From assembly GCA_963827085.1 (NCBI GenBank), contig CAWGZY010000008.1:1-64000 (forward strand): DNA of 64,000 nucleotides, given 5' to 3'. Source of the stretch: JAGVPT01 sp963827085 (GTDB lineage: Bacteria; Bacteroidota; Ignavibacteria; UBA10030; UBA8401). The notes under the pieces were generated by a model. It saw nothing but the letters and a program-made list of their open reading frames with translations, was not told the origin of the DNA and did no database searches. The translations under genes and the position numbers were made by a program. Within the stretch, counting starts at the first letter, position 1. Each line of letters begins with the position of its first letter. Of the stretch, positions 25,974 to 35,778 are shown piece after piece.

Positions 25974-26876
25974 ATGACACGAACGAATGGTTTGTCTATT
26001 TTAATTTTGCTTAGCGCAATATCGTTGTCTGCTCAAACTGAAAATGCTTCAACCGGACTTGCATTTTTGAAACTGGGCATAGGGGCACGAGCTATCGGCA
26101 TGGGTGAAGCATACAGCGCATTGTCGGACGATGCATCCGGAATCTACTACAACCCTGCAGGAATTTCTTTCGGCGCGGGCAATGAAGTGACTTTCATGCA
26201 CAAACAATGGATATTTGGTACGACAGCAGACTTTCTCGGTTCAACTGTCCACTCTCAGAATTTCACTTTCGGATTCGGGTTCAATTCAACGAATGTCGAC
26301 GGCATTGAAATTCGACAGCAACCCGGGCCGCCCGAGGGAACATTCGGGCTTCACGACCTTGCAGTGTCCGCCACGGCAAGCTGGCGTATCGACACTTCGC
26401 TCAGTATTGGTGCAACCGGAAAATTTCTGTATGAGAAAATCTATCTCGATGAATCAGACGGTGCAGCATTCGATTTTGGTGCGCGCTATCAGTATGATCG
26501 GCATTTTGCATTCGCCGCCGTCATAACCAACATCGGGTCCATGAGCACTCTATTGACCGAGCCGATCGTTCTCCCTGCCGGTGTTCGGTTTGGTGCTTCA
26601 TTCCAGAGTACGCCTGCCGATTATCTCGCTTTTACCCTTGCAACCGATGTTCTCAAGACTTTCCAGGATAATGGCTCACGAATTGACGTTGGGGGGGAAC
26701 TTGCGTATAACTCATTCCTTGAGTTTCGGACGGGGTATCAATTTGGGTATGATGCAAAAGGATTCTCTGCCGGATTCGGCCTCCGCTACGGCTTGCTCCA
26801 GCTCGACTATGCATTTGTTCCGTTTCTGGATCAATTGGGTAACACTAATACGTTTTCGCTCACCTTCAGCCTGTAA
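25974..26876 (+). CDS. PorV/UPF0164-like outer-membrane protein (second)
   Basis: About 300 residues with a signal peptide (ILILLSAISLSAQ) from the ATG at 25974. KLGIGARAIGMGEAYSAL and IYYNPAGISFG match the same family as the upstream gene and are closer to the usual PorV consensus. The C-terminus LTFSL is barrel-like. Two neighbouring paralogues suggest specialised shuttle or assembly roles in protein export; the functional split is unknown. Confidence 0.86.
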   Translation: MTRTNGLSILILLSAISLSAQTENASTGLAFLKLGIGARAIGMGEAYSALSDDASGIYYNPAGISFGAGNEVTFMHKQWIFGTTADFLGSTVHSQNFTFGFGFNSTNVDGIEIRQQPGPPEGTFGLHDLAVSATASWRIDTSLSIGATGKFLYEKIYLDESDGAAFDFGARYQYDRHFAFAAVITNIGSMSTLLTEPIVLPAGVRFGASFQSTPADYLAFTLATDVLKTFQDNGSRIDVGGELAYNSFLEFRTGYQFGYDAKGFSAGFGLRYGLLQLDYAFVPFLDQLGNTNTFSLTFSL

Positions 26877-26891
26877 ATTCAGGAACGACAT

Positions 26892-27878
26892 TTGTTGGCT
26901 GGCCGACCTCACATACTTTTCACGGCAACATTCCATTCCTCGTTCATCGACGAAGACATTAAAATTTTGCGGAAGAATTTTAACGTCACAATTGTCATCG
27001 CGAAGGGATGGATGGTGCCGATCCTCCTTGTTCCAAGCCTGTTCAGCGCAGATATTACGTTCTCATGGTTTGCCTCTGTCTACTCTTCACTCTTGGTCCT
27101 CTTCGCGCACTTCTTCGGAAAGAAGTCGATCCTTGTTCTTGGCGGAGTAGATGTCGCAAAAGAAAAGGATTTCCAATATGGTATCTGGAACAGTTGGTGG
27201 AAATCTCCTATTATCCGTTACGGCATCACACACGCAAATATAGTTCTTGCGGTCGATCCATTTTTGAAACGAGAAGCGGTACGGCTGGCCCATTATTCCG
27301 GAGACAACATTATAACAGTTCCAACGGGCTACGATGCGAACTTTTGGAAGCCTTCCGGCAATAAAGATGGACTTGTGTTGACCGTCGCCTCGTGTCCCGA
27401 CCTGGTGCGGGCTAGACTTAAAGGGATTGACACCTTTATCTCAATCGCACGAAAAATGCCCGACGTTCGATTCAGAGTTATCGGAATCGATCCGCGGGTC
27501 GCCTCGGCATTTGAAGTCCCACCTAATCTCGAATGCCGTTCCTTTTCTTCGCGAGAAGAAGTGCTTCATTCGTACCAACGGGCAAAAGTCTACTGCCAGT
27601 TATCGTATCGTGAGGGATTGCCGAATGCCCTTTGCGAAGCGATGCTGTGTGAATGCATCCCGGTAGGAACAAAAGTCGGCGGCATTCCAACCGCGATCGG
27701 GGATGCGGGTTTCCTCGTCGAATACAACGATGAAAAGCATACCGTTGAGGCCATTCGCAAAGGATTAACCCGGCCATCCGATGACGGCATGCGAGCGAGA
27801 TCGAGAATTGCCTCGCAATTTTCGTTACCCCAAAGAGAAGAATCTCTAAAGGGAATAATAACAAAGATCATGCAGTGA
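26892..27878 (+). CDS. GT4-type glycosyltransferase
   Basis: A 328-residue GT-B fold transferase. The probable start is TTG at 26892, about 6 bp after AGGAA. The C-terminal Glycos_transf_1 domain has KGIDTF, an acidic SYREGLPNALCEAMLC region with the E-x7-E type motif, and VGGIPTAIGDAGFLV. The N-terminal domain is short. It opens the second glycan operon and is coupled to the flippase gene by a GTGA overlap. Confidence 0.85.
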   Translation: MLAGRPHILFTATFHSSFIDEDIKILRKNFNVTIVIAKGWMVPILLVPSLFSADITFSWFASVYSSLLVLFAHFFGKKSILVLGGVDVAKEKDFQYGIWNSWWKSPIIRYGITHANIVLAVDPFLKREAVRLAHYSGDNIITVPTGYDANFWKPSGNKDGLVLTVASCPDLVRARLKGIDTFISIARKMPDVRFRVIGIDPRVASAFEVPPNLECRSFSSREEVLHSYQRAKVYCQLSYREGLPNALCEAMLCECIPVGTKVGGIPTAIGDAGFLVEYNDEKHTVEAIRKGLTRPSDDGMRARSRIASQFSLPQREESLKGIITKIMQ

Positions 27879-29290
27879 AACCCCATACAAAAAATATCGT
27901 CTCGCTGTTCGGATTTGATGCAGTTGCCCGCCTTTTTGGTTTTGCCTCGACTACATATCTCGCAAGAATGCTCGGCAGCGGAACCTTTGGAGTGGTTAAT
28001 CTCGGTCTTGCTGTATTTTCTTATGGACTCATTATTTCAAGCCCCGGCTTGCACACAATCGGAACGCGAATCGTCTCCCAACGAGTGGTGAATGATGCTG
28101 CCGTCATCAAGCACGTTACGGCACTCCGTTTTATACTGGCCATTCTCACGTTCGCGGCAATGACTATTGCTTCTTGTATCTTCGTTCACGATACAACAAC
28201 GCGATACGTCGTGATTCTCTATTCTGCGTCACTGCTGCCATTTGCTTTTCAAATTGAATGGTTCTATCAGGGAAAACAAAGAGTTGCTGCATTGGGTGCA
28301 AGCCGTGCCGCAGGACTCCTTTCGTTTGTCGTACTGCTTTTTCTTATCGTAAAATCGGAGACGGACGTCCTGCTGGTCCCCGTTGCTTATTTTGTGAGCG
28401 CCGCTCTGAACGCCGCAATTCTTTATTTTATTTACCGGCAGGGAAAGAGCGACACCAGCGCCGTTAACGACATTCCACCAATGAACCTTCGATGGAAATC
28501 ACTTCTCCAACAATCACTGCCGGTTGGAGCAGCGGTGATCATAGGCCAGGCTGTCCTCAATCTCCCTGTCATTCTCCTGGGCATTTTCGCAACATCATTC
28601 GATATTGGGAATTTTAGTGCAGCATCAAAGCTGGTTTTCTTCCTACTAGCAATCGATAGAGCAGTGTATATCCTTTTCTATCCCCTGGTAGCTCGGACAT
28701 TCACAATAACACCTGCCGAAATCGGCAAGCAGGTAAGCCGCATTCTTAATTACATCATGATTGCCATCTTGCCAATATGTGCTGGTGGATTTGTGCTTGC
28801 CCGCCCCGTCATTATGCTGGTTTTTGGTCCGCAGTATGAAGACTCGGTCATTCTCCTTCAAATCCTTGTTTTCTATTTTCTCTTTACGATATTAAATAGT
28901 ATTTTTGCATTCGTTATTATTGCCGCCGGCAAGGAGAGGCGGTACTCAACAATTATCGTCGCTGTGTCCAGTCTCCTTCTTGTTTCGCTCGTTCCACTGA
29001 CCTACTATTGGAAAGGAGCCGGCGCTTCATTCGGGATGGTTGCGGGAGAATTCGTAATGATGATGCTCATGTTTCGCCAATGCCGCAAATCAATTTCCGC
29101 GAAATTGGCATTCAATCCGACAAAACCAATTATCGCTTCGGCCATCATGGGGGGAATTCTTTTTGGCCTATCGCACACGGGACTTTATTTGTCTATTCCT
29201 ATTGGCATCGCGATCTACTCGGCGTCTATTTTCTTTTTGAAAGGGATGGGAAAAGATGACATCGTTTTTCTTAAAGAGAGATTATTGTGA
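27875..29290 (+). CDS. MOP-superfamily polysaccharide flippase (Wzx-like)
   Basis: A 471-residue protein with 12-14 membrane helices, starting at GTG. The N-terminal FDAVARLFGFASTTYLARMLG segment is typical of the polysaccharide_synt family (PF01943). Such proteins move undecaprenyl-linked oligosaccharides across the inner membrane. It sits between glycosyltransferase genes with GTGA overlaps on both sides, as expected for a Wzx-type cluster; no Wzy polymerase was recognised nearby. Confidence 0.88.
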   Translation: MKPHTKNIVSLFGFDAVARLFGFASTTYLARMLGSGTFGVVNLGLAVFSYGLIISSPGLHTIGTRIVSQRVVNDAAVIKHVTALRFILAILTFAAMTIASCIFVHDTTTRYVVILYSASLLPFAFQIEWFYQGKQRVAALGASRAAGLLSFVVLLFLIVKSETDVLLVPVAYFVSAALNAAILYFIYRQGKSDTSAVNDIPPMNLRWKSLLQQSLPVGAAVIIGQAVLNLPVILLGIFATSFDIGNFSAASKLVFFLLAIDRAVYILFYPLVARTFTITPAEIGKQVSRILNYIMIAILPICAGGFVLARPVIMLVFGPQYEDSVILLQILVFYFLFTILNSIFAFVIIAAGKERRYSTIIVAVSSLLLVSLVPLTYYWKGAGASFGMVAGEFVMMMLMFRQCRKSISAKLAFNPTKPIIASAIMGGILFGLSHTGLYLSIPIGIAIYSASIFFLKGMGKDDIVFLKERLL

Positions 29291-30834
29291 GGCTAACGAT
29301 CGGCATATTGCGCTATGAGCCCGGATGGGAAATTCTCTTTCGTCAAATTGGCGTCAATTGGAAAGCACTTTCAACTTCGGATGAACTCAACCGCGAAACT
29401 TTTTCGGCAATTGTCGTCAATGCTCCGCCGACTTCGTTGCAGGAAAAAGTTCTTGAAGATTACCTCGCGGAAGGCGGTGCCATTCTCGCCCTTGGTAGTT
29501 GTGCTCAGCGCCTAGTCACCATGAAGCTGAAAACAAAATATTTCTCATCTCTCCCGCCGTCTCTCTTTGGCAGTTTTGCACAAACTTCAATGATGGATAT
29601 CTATTCCTCAGGGGTGCTGGACGCGGCTTCCTTCAACCAAAGGCGTCAGCTGCCCTTAATTCATAAAGTCGGTAAAGGAATTTTCGCCTCTATCCCGTTC
29701 AACGTTAATGCACTTATCCTTGATGCGCGGTCAAAGAGAAAGAACTTTTATTCCGACAAGGAAAGATTGCCGAATGAAATCGTCGCGGCGGTCTCAAAGG
29801 GAAACCTTCGGCGATTCATAACCGAGATACTGCAATTCCTCCACCATGAAAGAGAAATCCCGTTTGTTCATAAGTGGTATTTTCCGGAAAACAAGGAAAC
29901 CATTTTCACGTTCCGGGTAGACTCCGACCAGGGCTCTCTTGCAGAAGTCAATGATCTTTACGAACTGTGCAAGAACCATTCAATACAGGCAATGTGGTTT
30001 ATAGACACGAAAAGCCATGAACGGTGGCTGTCTCGTTTCAAGGATTTCGACCGACAGGACGTCGGCATCCATTGTTATGAGCATATGACATTCCCGTCGG
30101 AAGAAAAAAATCTCCAGAATATTTTGAAAGCATTGTCGCTCTTGAGGACTCACGGGCTTTATCCGAAAGGAGCTGCCGCACCGTATGGAACATGGAATGT
30201 TTCAATTGCATCTGTATTCGAGCAAATCGGTGCCGGCTTTTCATCGGAATTCGGTTTGGATTATGATGACCTTCCATTCTTTCCCTTTGTGGGCGATAAA
30301 TTCTCTCCAGTCATGCAGCTCCCCATTCATCCAATTTGTGTCGGAAGCATGAGGCGTGCAGGGTACTCAGCAGATGAAATGAAGAAATATTTTCGACGGC
30401 TTATTGATACCAAGCTTTTACAGCGCGAGCCTCTATGCCTTTATCACCACCCAACGCATCATCATTTGGATCTCTTTGCAGATGTATTCGACTATGTTCG
30501 ATCAAAGCGGATCGATAATTATTCTTATGCAGAGTACGCATCGTGGTGGAGAACGCGGGATGAGACTGTATGGACGCATCATCTCGACAGAGAGAGAAAC
30601 GAGCTGACGGCACACAGCACAGATCCGAATGCTGGAGTGCACTGGCGCATTGTCTTCCCCAACGGTGAAGAATCAATAGTGAACGCTGAAGGGACCGTCT
30701 CGCTTCTGTCGTTGCCGCGCACCCGTCCCCAACACAAACAACTTCCCCCAGCAGATATTGCCCGGTCGCGACGGTTCGATTTCCGGCATACCATATTAAA
30801 TGTGCTTGACGCTTGGTATAAGAGGACGCAATGA
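29287..30834 (+). CDS. Large polysaccharide deacetylase-like protein
   Basis: A 515-residue protein starting at GTG. Residues 1-180 are an unassigned domain with a Rossmann-like look (APPTSLQEKVLEDYLAEGGAIL). The middle part (about 195-400) resembles a NodB-type domain: FTFRVDSDQGS, DVGIHCYEH, AAPYGTWN and YHHPTHHH. The usual TFDDGP is replaced by FRVDSDQG, so the active site differs from classical CE4 enzymes. A C-terminal tail of about 80 residues is unassigned. It is coupled to the next transferase by ATGA. Confidence 0.7.
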   Translation: MRLTIGILRYEPGWEILFRQIGVNWKALSTSDELNRETFSAIVVNAPPTSLQEKVLEDYLAEGGAILALGSCAQRLVTMKLKTKYFSSLPPSLFGSFAQTSMMDIYSSGVLDAASFNQRRQLPLIHKVGKGIFASIPFNVNALILDARSKRKNFYSDKERLPNEIVAAVSKGNLRRFITEILQFLHHEREIPFVHKWYFPENKETIFTFRVDSDQGSLAEVNDLYELCKNHSIQAMWFIDTKSHERWLSRFKDFDRQDVGIHCYEHMTFPSEEKNLQNILKALSLLRTHGLYPKGAAAPYGTWNVSIASVFEQIGAGFSSEFGLDYDDLPFFPFVGDKFSPVMQLPIHPICVGSMRRAGYSADEMKKYFRRLIDTKLLQREPLCLYHHPTHHHLDLFADVFDYVRSKRIDNYSYAEYASWWRTRDETVWTHHLDRERNELTAHSTDPNAGVHWRIVFPNGEESIVNAEGTVSLLSLPRTRPQHKQLPPADIARSRRFDFRHTILNVLDAWYKRTQ

Positions 30835-31856
30835 AAGTCACAATGGCCTGTTATCAGTCGGTTTCTCTCATTCACGGCGGCCCGCGGGTCCAGATTTTGA
30901 GGACAAAGAGTGAGCTTGAAAAACTGGGTGTCGATGTATCGCTTTTCCAACCGTGGGAATCATCTCCACAGTTTCACCCCGATATTTTTCATTTATTTTC
31001 CGCGAATCTAGGCACATATCACCTTGCCCGAAATATCGAGCCTCTTTCTATCCCTTTAGTCGCTTCGCCGATCTTTTTCACGCAAAGGTCAGCCCGCTCA
31101 ATTCGCCTAACCCTCGCACTCGAACATTCACTGAAGCGCATTCGCACAGGCATCTGGACAGACTACGGTTTCACTGAACAAATTTGCAAATGGTCGCGTG
31201 CCGTTTTGCCGAACACTGCGGACGAGGCACATTTAATTGAATATGGCTTAAACATTCCTGCAAAGAAAATTTCAGTCATTCCAAACGGGGTTGATCCTCG
31301 GTTTGAGTTCGGTAACCCGGCATTATTCAAAAAGAAATATGGCATTGACAAATTCATTTTGAACGTAGGTCATATCGGACCGGCGCGAAAGAATGTATTG
31401 GGCCTTATCCGCGCATTACGATCGATTGATCATCCAGCGGTCATCATAGGAAAAGTAATCGGCAGGGATGGAGAGCAGTGTTTGAAGGAAGCAGCAAAAA
31501 ACAAGAACATTCTCGTCATTCCGGGCCTTGAAAATGAATCGGAGATGCTTGCGTCGGCCTATGCCGCGTGCGATGTTTTTGCCCTTCCCTCATTGTTTGA
31601 AACACCCGGTATTGCAGCTCTAGAGGCCGCGCTTGCCGGCTCGAAGATCGTCATCACTCCACATGGAGGAACCCGAGAGTATTTCGGGACAATGGCACAC
31701 TACGTCGATCCGCATTCAGTTGATTCGATTCATGCCGGAATCCTTGCTGCGTTAAACGAGAATCGAAACGATAAACTAAGGCATCATGTTAAGCAAGAAT
31801 TCTTATGGAGCAAAGTCGCCGAGAAAACGCTGGCAGTGTACAAAAAGATACTATAG
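30831..31856 (+). CDS. GT4-type glycosyltransferase
   Basis: A 341-residue GT-B transferase. It has SVIPNGVDPRFEFG in the linker region, NVGHIGPARKNVLGLIRAL at the start of the donor domain and the acidic FALPSLFETPGIAALEAALAG motif. It belongs to the GT4 group of cell-surface polysaccharide enzymes. Its start overlaps the upstream stop by ATGA. Confidence 0.87.
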   Translation: MKVTMACYQSVSLIHGGPRVQILRTKSELEKLGVDVSLFQPWESSPQFHPDIFHLFSANLGTYHLARNIEPLSIPLVASPIFFTQRSARSIRLTLALEHSLKRIRTGIWTDYGFTEQICKWSRAVLPNTADEAHLIEYGLNIPAKKISVIPNGVDPRFEFGNPALFKKKYGIDKFILNVGHIGPARKNVLGLIRALRSIDHPAVIIGKVIGRDGEQCLKEAAKNKNILVIPGLENESEMLASAYAACDVFALPSLFETPGIAALEAALAGSKIVITPHGGTREYFGTMAHYVDPHSVDSIHAGILAALNENRNDKLRHHVKQEFLWSKVAEKTLAVYKKIL

Positions 31857-31864
31857 CCGCGTCG

Positions 31865-32896
31865 GTGAAAAATAAGCGAATTCTTATTATTCGACCTGAC
31901 CGTATCGGCGACGTTGTCTTGACGACTCCGCTCATCAGGTCAATCCGGAAAGCATTTCCGCAATCGTTCATTGCCGTGATGGTGCACCCGTCGAACGTTC
32001 CGCTGCTTGAAAACAATCCTCATATCACAGAAATACTGACGGACAGCCCAGAACAGATTAACTCCGGCAGGAAAGTTTTTTGGAAGCAGGTCAGGCACTT
32101 GCGAGGGTTGAAATTCGAAGTAGGGCTGATGCCCTTCCCGCGGGAACGGCATGCCTGGATGATGTTCCTCGCCGGCATACCAACGCGAATCGGCGTCGGG
32201 AAAAAACTGTACCAAATGATCACGTTCACAAAAAGCGTCAGCCGGCATAAATATATTCCACTCCGGCATGAAGCCGATTACATGCTGGACCTCGGATTAA
32301 GAATAGGAGCGACTTCGCGCGATACGAAACCCGAAGTGTTTCTCACAAAAGAAGAGAAAGAACGGGCGCACCAACACCTTTCATCATTAGGAATTTCGTT
32401 TGACAAACCGGTTATCGGTGTCAATCCAATATCGCGCGGCTCTTCGCCGAATTGGAAGCCTGAGAAATACCTTCAGCTGATCGAACGCCTCCTGTCGCGA
32501 TTCAGCGTTGTTATTAATCTGGGACCGCATGAAATAGAGCAGCAGACATTCTTTGAGTCCCTCGAACACAATGGCGCGATGATCCTCATCCAGCAATTGC
32601 GAGAGCACATGGCGAGCATCTCACAACTTGATCTTCTTATTTCTTCATCGACCGGTTCGATGCATATAGCGGCGGCTCTGGGAATACCTACCGTTTCCCT
32701 CTTTTGCCCATTAACGGCTTGCTCGCCGCAGTTGTGGGGGCCGCTCGGAAATCGTTCGGAAGTGATCCTGCCTAAACAGGATTACTGTCAAACGCGCTGC
32801 CCAGGCGATCCGAAAATATGTCCTCTGGACGATATTGAAATTCCACTGGTTATTGACCGCGTTGAAAATATTTTACGCGACAAGAAAAGCTTTTAA
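31865..32896 (+). CDS. Heptosyltransferase-family (GT9) glycosyltransferase
   Basis: A GT9 protein of about 343 residues from GTG 31865. This start gives the expected N-terminus KNKRILIIRPDRIGDVVLTTP 9 bp after the previous stop; an upstream in-frame ATG at 31805 would overlap the preceding gene by 52 bp. The donor site has GVNPISRGSSPNWKPEKY and SSSTGSMHIAAALGIPTVSLF. A C-terminal CQTRCPGDPKICP stretch is seen in a subset of the family. GT9 enzymes add heptose or related sugars to LPS core. Confidence 0.88.
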   Translation: MKNKRILIIRPDRIGDVVLTTPLIRSIRKAFPQSFIAVMVHPSNVPLLENNPHITEILTDSPEQINSGRKVFWKQVRHLRGLKFEVGLMPFPRERHAWMMFLAGIPTRIGVGKKLYQMITFTKSVSRHKYIPLRHEADYMLDLGLRIGATSRDTKPEVFLTKEEKERAHQHLSSLGISFDKPVIGVNPISRGSSPNWKPEKYLQLIERLLSRFSVVINLGPHEIEQQTFFESLEHNGAMILIQQLREHMASISQLDLLISSSTGSMHIAAALGIPTVSLFCPLTACSPQLWGPLGNRSEVILPKQDYCQTRCPGDPKICPLDDIEIPLVIDRVENILRDKKSF

Positions 32897-32963
32897 TTTC
32901 ATTCAATGGAACGACTTTTATAGGACGGCTGTTCAATACTTCAATACCATTAGTGGAGAGTAC

Positions 32964-33473
32964 ATGAAATATGTAGCTATCGCATTCGCCATCGCCGCTG
33001 CGCTTACAAACGGAGTTCTCATCGCCCAGTCAAAGGACGCTTTACCGGCCATACAATGGAATTCTTTTGACGCAGGAATGGAGAAGGCAAAAGCCGACCA
33101 CAAGAAAGTGCTTGTTGATGTATACACAGAGTGGTGTGGATGGTGTGCGAAGATGGACACCGAAGTCTATACGGAACCAGCAGTTAAGGATTACTTGTCT
33201 AAAAACTTTGTGATTATAAAAATGAATGCAGAAGGGAACGGAAAGGTTCATTACAAGGGGCAGGAGTACTCGCCCGGCCAGCTTGCAGCGGCATTCGGAG
33301 TAAAAGGGTATCCCTCCACTCTCTTCATGCGAGAGGACAGCGAGCCAATCACGCTGCTCCCGGGATATGCGAAAGCCCCTATGTTTCTTCTCATCCTTTC
33401 ATTTATCGCAGAGAATCAGTACGAAAAGAAACAGTTCAGCGAATACCTTAAAGAAAAAGGAGTTAAGGAGTAA
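32964..33473 (+). CDS. Exported thioredoxin-fold protein
   Basis: About 169 residues. The ATG at 32964 has GGAG upstream and yields a signal peptide (VAIAFAIAAALTNGVLIAQ). The thioredoxin domain has the redox motif WCGWC around residues 56-60 and the cis-proline region GYPSTLF near residue 115. The WCGWCKxM style is typical of periplasmic DUF255/DsbD-like thioredoxins of FCB bacteria. It ends convergently with the GT9 gene at 33463, the two overlapping by 11 bp. Confidence 0.85.
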   Translation: MKYVAIAFAIAAALTNGVLIAQSKDALPAIQWNSFDAGMEKAKADHKKVLVDVYTEWCGWCAKMDTEVYTEPAVKDYLSKNFVIIKMNAEGNGKVHYKGQEYSPGQLAAAFGVKGYPSTLFMREDSEPITLLPGYAKAPMFLLILSFIAENQYEKKQFSEYLKEKGVKE

Positions 33474-34644
33474 CTGACAGACTTTTTAAGTCCGGCCTTT
33501 CTTTTGAGAACCGCTCCACTGCGCGGACAATACCTTCCAGATCAATCATCTGAATACACTCAAGATCGTACGGACAATCTCTTTTCCAGCACGGTGCGCA
33601 ATGCAGACCTTCTGGGATGAGCTTCACGCCCCGATCGTATAAATCAATCTCACTCCAGCAACTCAATCCAAACCACGCAATCACATATTTCTTTAATCCG
33701 ATTGCAACGTGCATGCCGAACGAATCACCGGTAATAATAACGTCGCAAATCTTTTCATAACAAATTCCCCGTCTCACTCCCTGCGTAGTTGGAGTGCTGA
33801 CAACCTTCTTCCCCACACGCCTCGTAATTTCCGCGTTCCGCTCCGTGTCTTCCTGACCTCCAAGCAAAACGAGATCGATTCCTTTCATTGCAGACAGTTT
33901 CTCGATGAGCGCGACATGCTGGCCAATGGTCATTTTTTTGTTTGGATAGAGATAAGAACAACCAGTATTGAACCCGACGATCACGTTATTGCCGTTTAAT
34001 CCCACTTCTTTTGCATACTGTTCACAGTATTTTTTCTCTTCACCAGAAAGGATCAGCGTATACTCGTCGCGGCGAAACGTGAGCTTCATGGCTTCCTGCA
34101 GGATTTCCGTGCCGTATTTTTTGTTCACCCTGAATTTTAGATTATCATCTAGGCCGAGAAGATAACTGTACTCTGCCTCCTTGTTAAGCGGAATGATCTG
34201 CCCCTCTTTATTCAATCCGAAACCTATCTTCTCTTTCGCATTAAGTGCCTTGCAGAATGCGCAAGATCTTTTCGATTTATCAACGCTGTATACGACGTCG
34301 AATTCAACATTCTGGAGAACAAGCCAGCTTTCCGGCTCCCATACGTACGCCGTGTCGATGTACGGATTATTTTCGAGAAGGCGGTACGCGTTCTTCAATG
34401 TGATCCACGAAATGTGGCTTTGCGGGTATTTTCTTTTGATGGCTGGAAGCATCGCCGTCGTTTGCAGCACCGCTCCCATCGCATCGAGATTGATGATGAG
34501 GATCTTTGTTCCAATAGGGTCCGGGTCAACACAGTCCGTGTAGCACGTCGATCCCGGAAAACAGGGTTTATACCCGGTAAACCGTTTGCAATCCGGGATT
34601 CTCATTTGGGGTTGCCGTTTTTTCCGCGGCGTTTTTTTCTTCAT
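33463..34644 (-). CDS. Heptosyltransferase-family (GT9) protein with Cys-rich N-terminus
   Basis: About 393 residues from ATG 34644, chosen because GAAGGA precedes it and it forms an ATGA overlap with the upstream gene. Residues ~17-37 hold four cysteines (CKRFTGYKPCFPGSTCYTDC), a possible metal site. The GT9 body follows: KILIINLDAMGAVLQTTAML, a donor region VGFNTGCSYLYPNKKM and ITGDSFGMHVAIGLKKY. Another Cys cluster (CAPCWKRDCPYDLEC) lies near the C-terminus. A role in LPS or surface glycan assembly is inferred. Confidence 0.83.
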   Translation of the reverse strand: MKKKTPRKKRQPQMRIPDCKRFTGYKPCFPGSTCYTDCVDPDPIGTKILIINLDAMGAVLQTTAMLPAIKRKYPQSHISWITLKNAYRLLENNPYIDTAYVWEPESWLVLQNVEFDVVYSVDKSKRSCAFCKALNAKEKIGFGLNKEGQIIPLNKEAEYSYLLGLDDNLKFRVNKKYGTEILQEAMKLTFRRDEYTLILSGEEKKYCEQYAKEVGLNGNNVIVGFNTGCSYLYPNKKMTIGQHVALIEKLSAMKGIDLVLLGGQEDTERNAEITRRVGKKVVSTPTTQGVRRGICYEKICDVIITGDSFGMHVAIGLKKYVIAWFGLSCWSEIDLYDRGVKLIPEGLHCAPCWKRDCPYDLECIQMIDLEGIVRAVERFSKERPDLKSLSVTP

Positions 34645-35735
34645 GTTTCCTTCGAATGAATGGGCGCTGGCTGCATTCTGTTTTTGGATTGAGCTGCGAG
34701 GAAATTGAATGCATTCAAAACGCGCTCTACTTCTAATTGCGTCATGCAAATATTTCCTATGGGGCATGCAGTGAGACTGCATTCGAGGCAATCAAGCTCC
34801 TCATTTCTTACCCAGCGATGGTTATCCCCGTAAGGGCCTTGTTGACGCGGATTGGTCGGGCCAAAAATTCCAAGCGTCGGAATGCCTAACGATGCCGCAA
34901 TATGCATCGGACCCGAGTCGTTGCTTACAATAAATGCACATCGATGGATGATTGCGCCAAGTTGGGAAAGCGTTGTTTTTGGAATAATATGCCCCGGCAT
35001 TTTCATCTGCTTTTGTATATAACGAACGTCATCCTCTTCCCCGGGTCCCCAGAGCAAAATAATTGAAGCGCTATGGCGTTGGCTAATGAGATCGCCGAGG
35101 CGTGCGTAATGTTCAAGCCCCCATCGTTTGGTATACCATCCTCCGCTAGGGTTCAATCCAACAACCGGCTTTCCATCAAGGTTTTCTCCGCGAAACCATT
35201 CTGCCGCAAATTGTTTTTCCCGGTCTGCGAGCGGAAAATATGGTTGAAAATGATTTACGGGAATGCCAATTCTGTGCAAGGCATCCAGATTGAAGTCAAT
35301 GTTGTGAATGTTGCCGGTACGAGGCGGAATAATAATGTTGTAGGCATATTTCCGCCATCGAAACGGGAATCCAGCTCGGAATCGTGCGCCACTTAATCCG
35401 GTAATGATCGCAGACCGTGGATTAGAAAAAAGGTCGATGATGAGATCATACTTCTTTTCCCTGACTTGTCGAATTATTCCTACGCTCGAATCACTTTTCC
35501 GGTCAAACGTAAGGACGTTCGCCAACCAGGGATTGCCGATGACTACGTCGGCGGCAAATTTATCGGTCAAAAAATCAATCTGCGCAAGAGGGAAATGGTC
35601 ATGCAAATTCTGAACAACCGGTGTCGATAGCAACACATCTCCGATCGCTCGAAGCTTGATGACGAGAATCCGGTTGATGTTTTCTAAGCGCAAAAGGATA
35701 TTAAAGTGCTTGATAGACAAGAATAAGTGGATCAA
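34641..35735 (-). CDS. Heptosyltransferase-family (GT9) glycosyltransferase
   Basis: Up to 364 residues. The frame opens at TTG 35735; a second TTG at 35693 would put the start nearer the conserved INRILVIKLRAIGDVLLSTP. Donor-domain motifs are GLNPSGGWYTKRWGLEHY, IVSNDSGPMHIAASLGIPT and GIFGPTNPRQQGPYG, and a short Cys set (CLECSLTACPIGNIC) follows. It is coupled to the gene at 33463. The start is uncertain; the family is clear. Confidence 0.85.
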   Translation of the reverse strand: MIHLFLSIKHFNILLRLENINRILVIKLRAIGDVLLSTPVVQNLHDHFPLAQIDFLTDKFAADVVIGNPWLANVLTFDRKSDSSVGIIRQVREKKYDLIIDLFSNPRSAIITGLSGARFRAGFPFRWRKYAYNIIIPPRTGNIHNIDFNLDALHRIGIPVNHFQPYFPLADREKQFAAEWFRGENLDGKPVVGLNPSGGWYTKRWGLEHYARLGDLISQRHSASIILLWGPGEEDDVRYIQKQMKMPGHIIPKTTLSQLGAIIHRCAFIVSNDSGPMHIAASLGIPTLGIFGPTNPRQQGPYGDNHRWVRNEELDCLECSLTACPIGNICMTQLEVERVLNAFNFLAAQSKNRMQPAPIHSKET

Positions 35736-35778
35736 AAATACGAAATTTCACAGGGGATGTCAACGAAGAGGGTTTCGG

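Noticed and set aside
31805..31864. An upstream ATG start for the GT9 gene
   Set aside because: It would overlap the preceding gene by 52 bp and add about 20 residues not expected before the conserved GT9 N-terminus.
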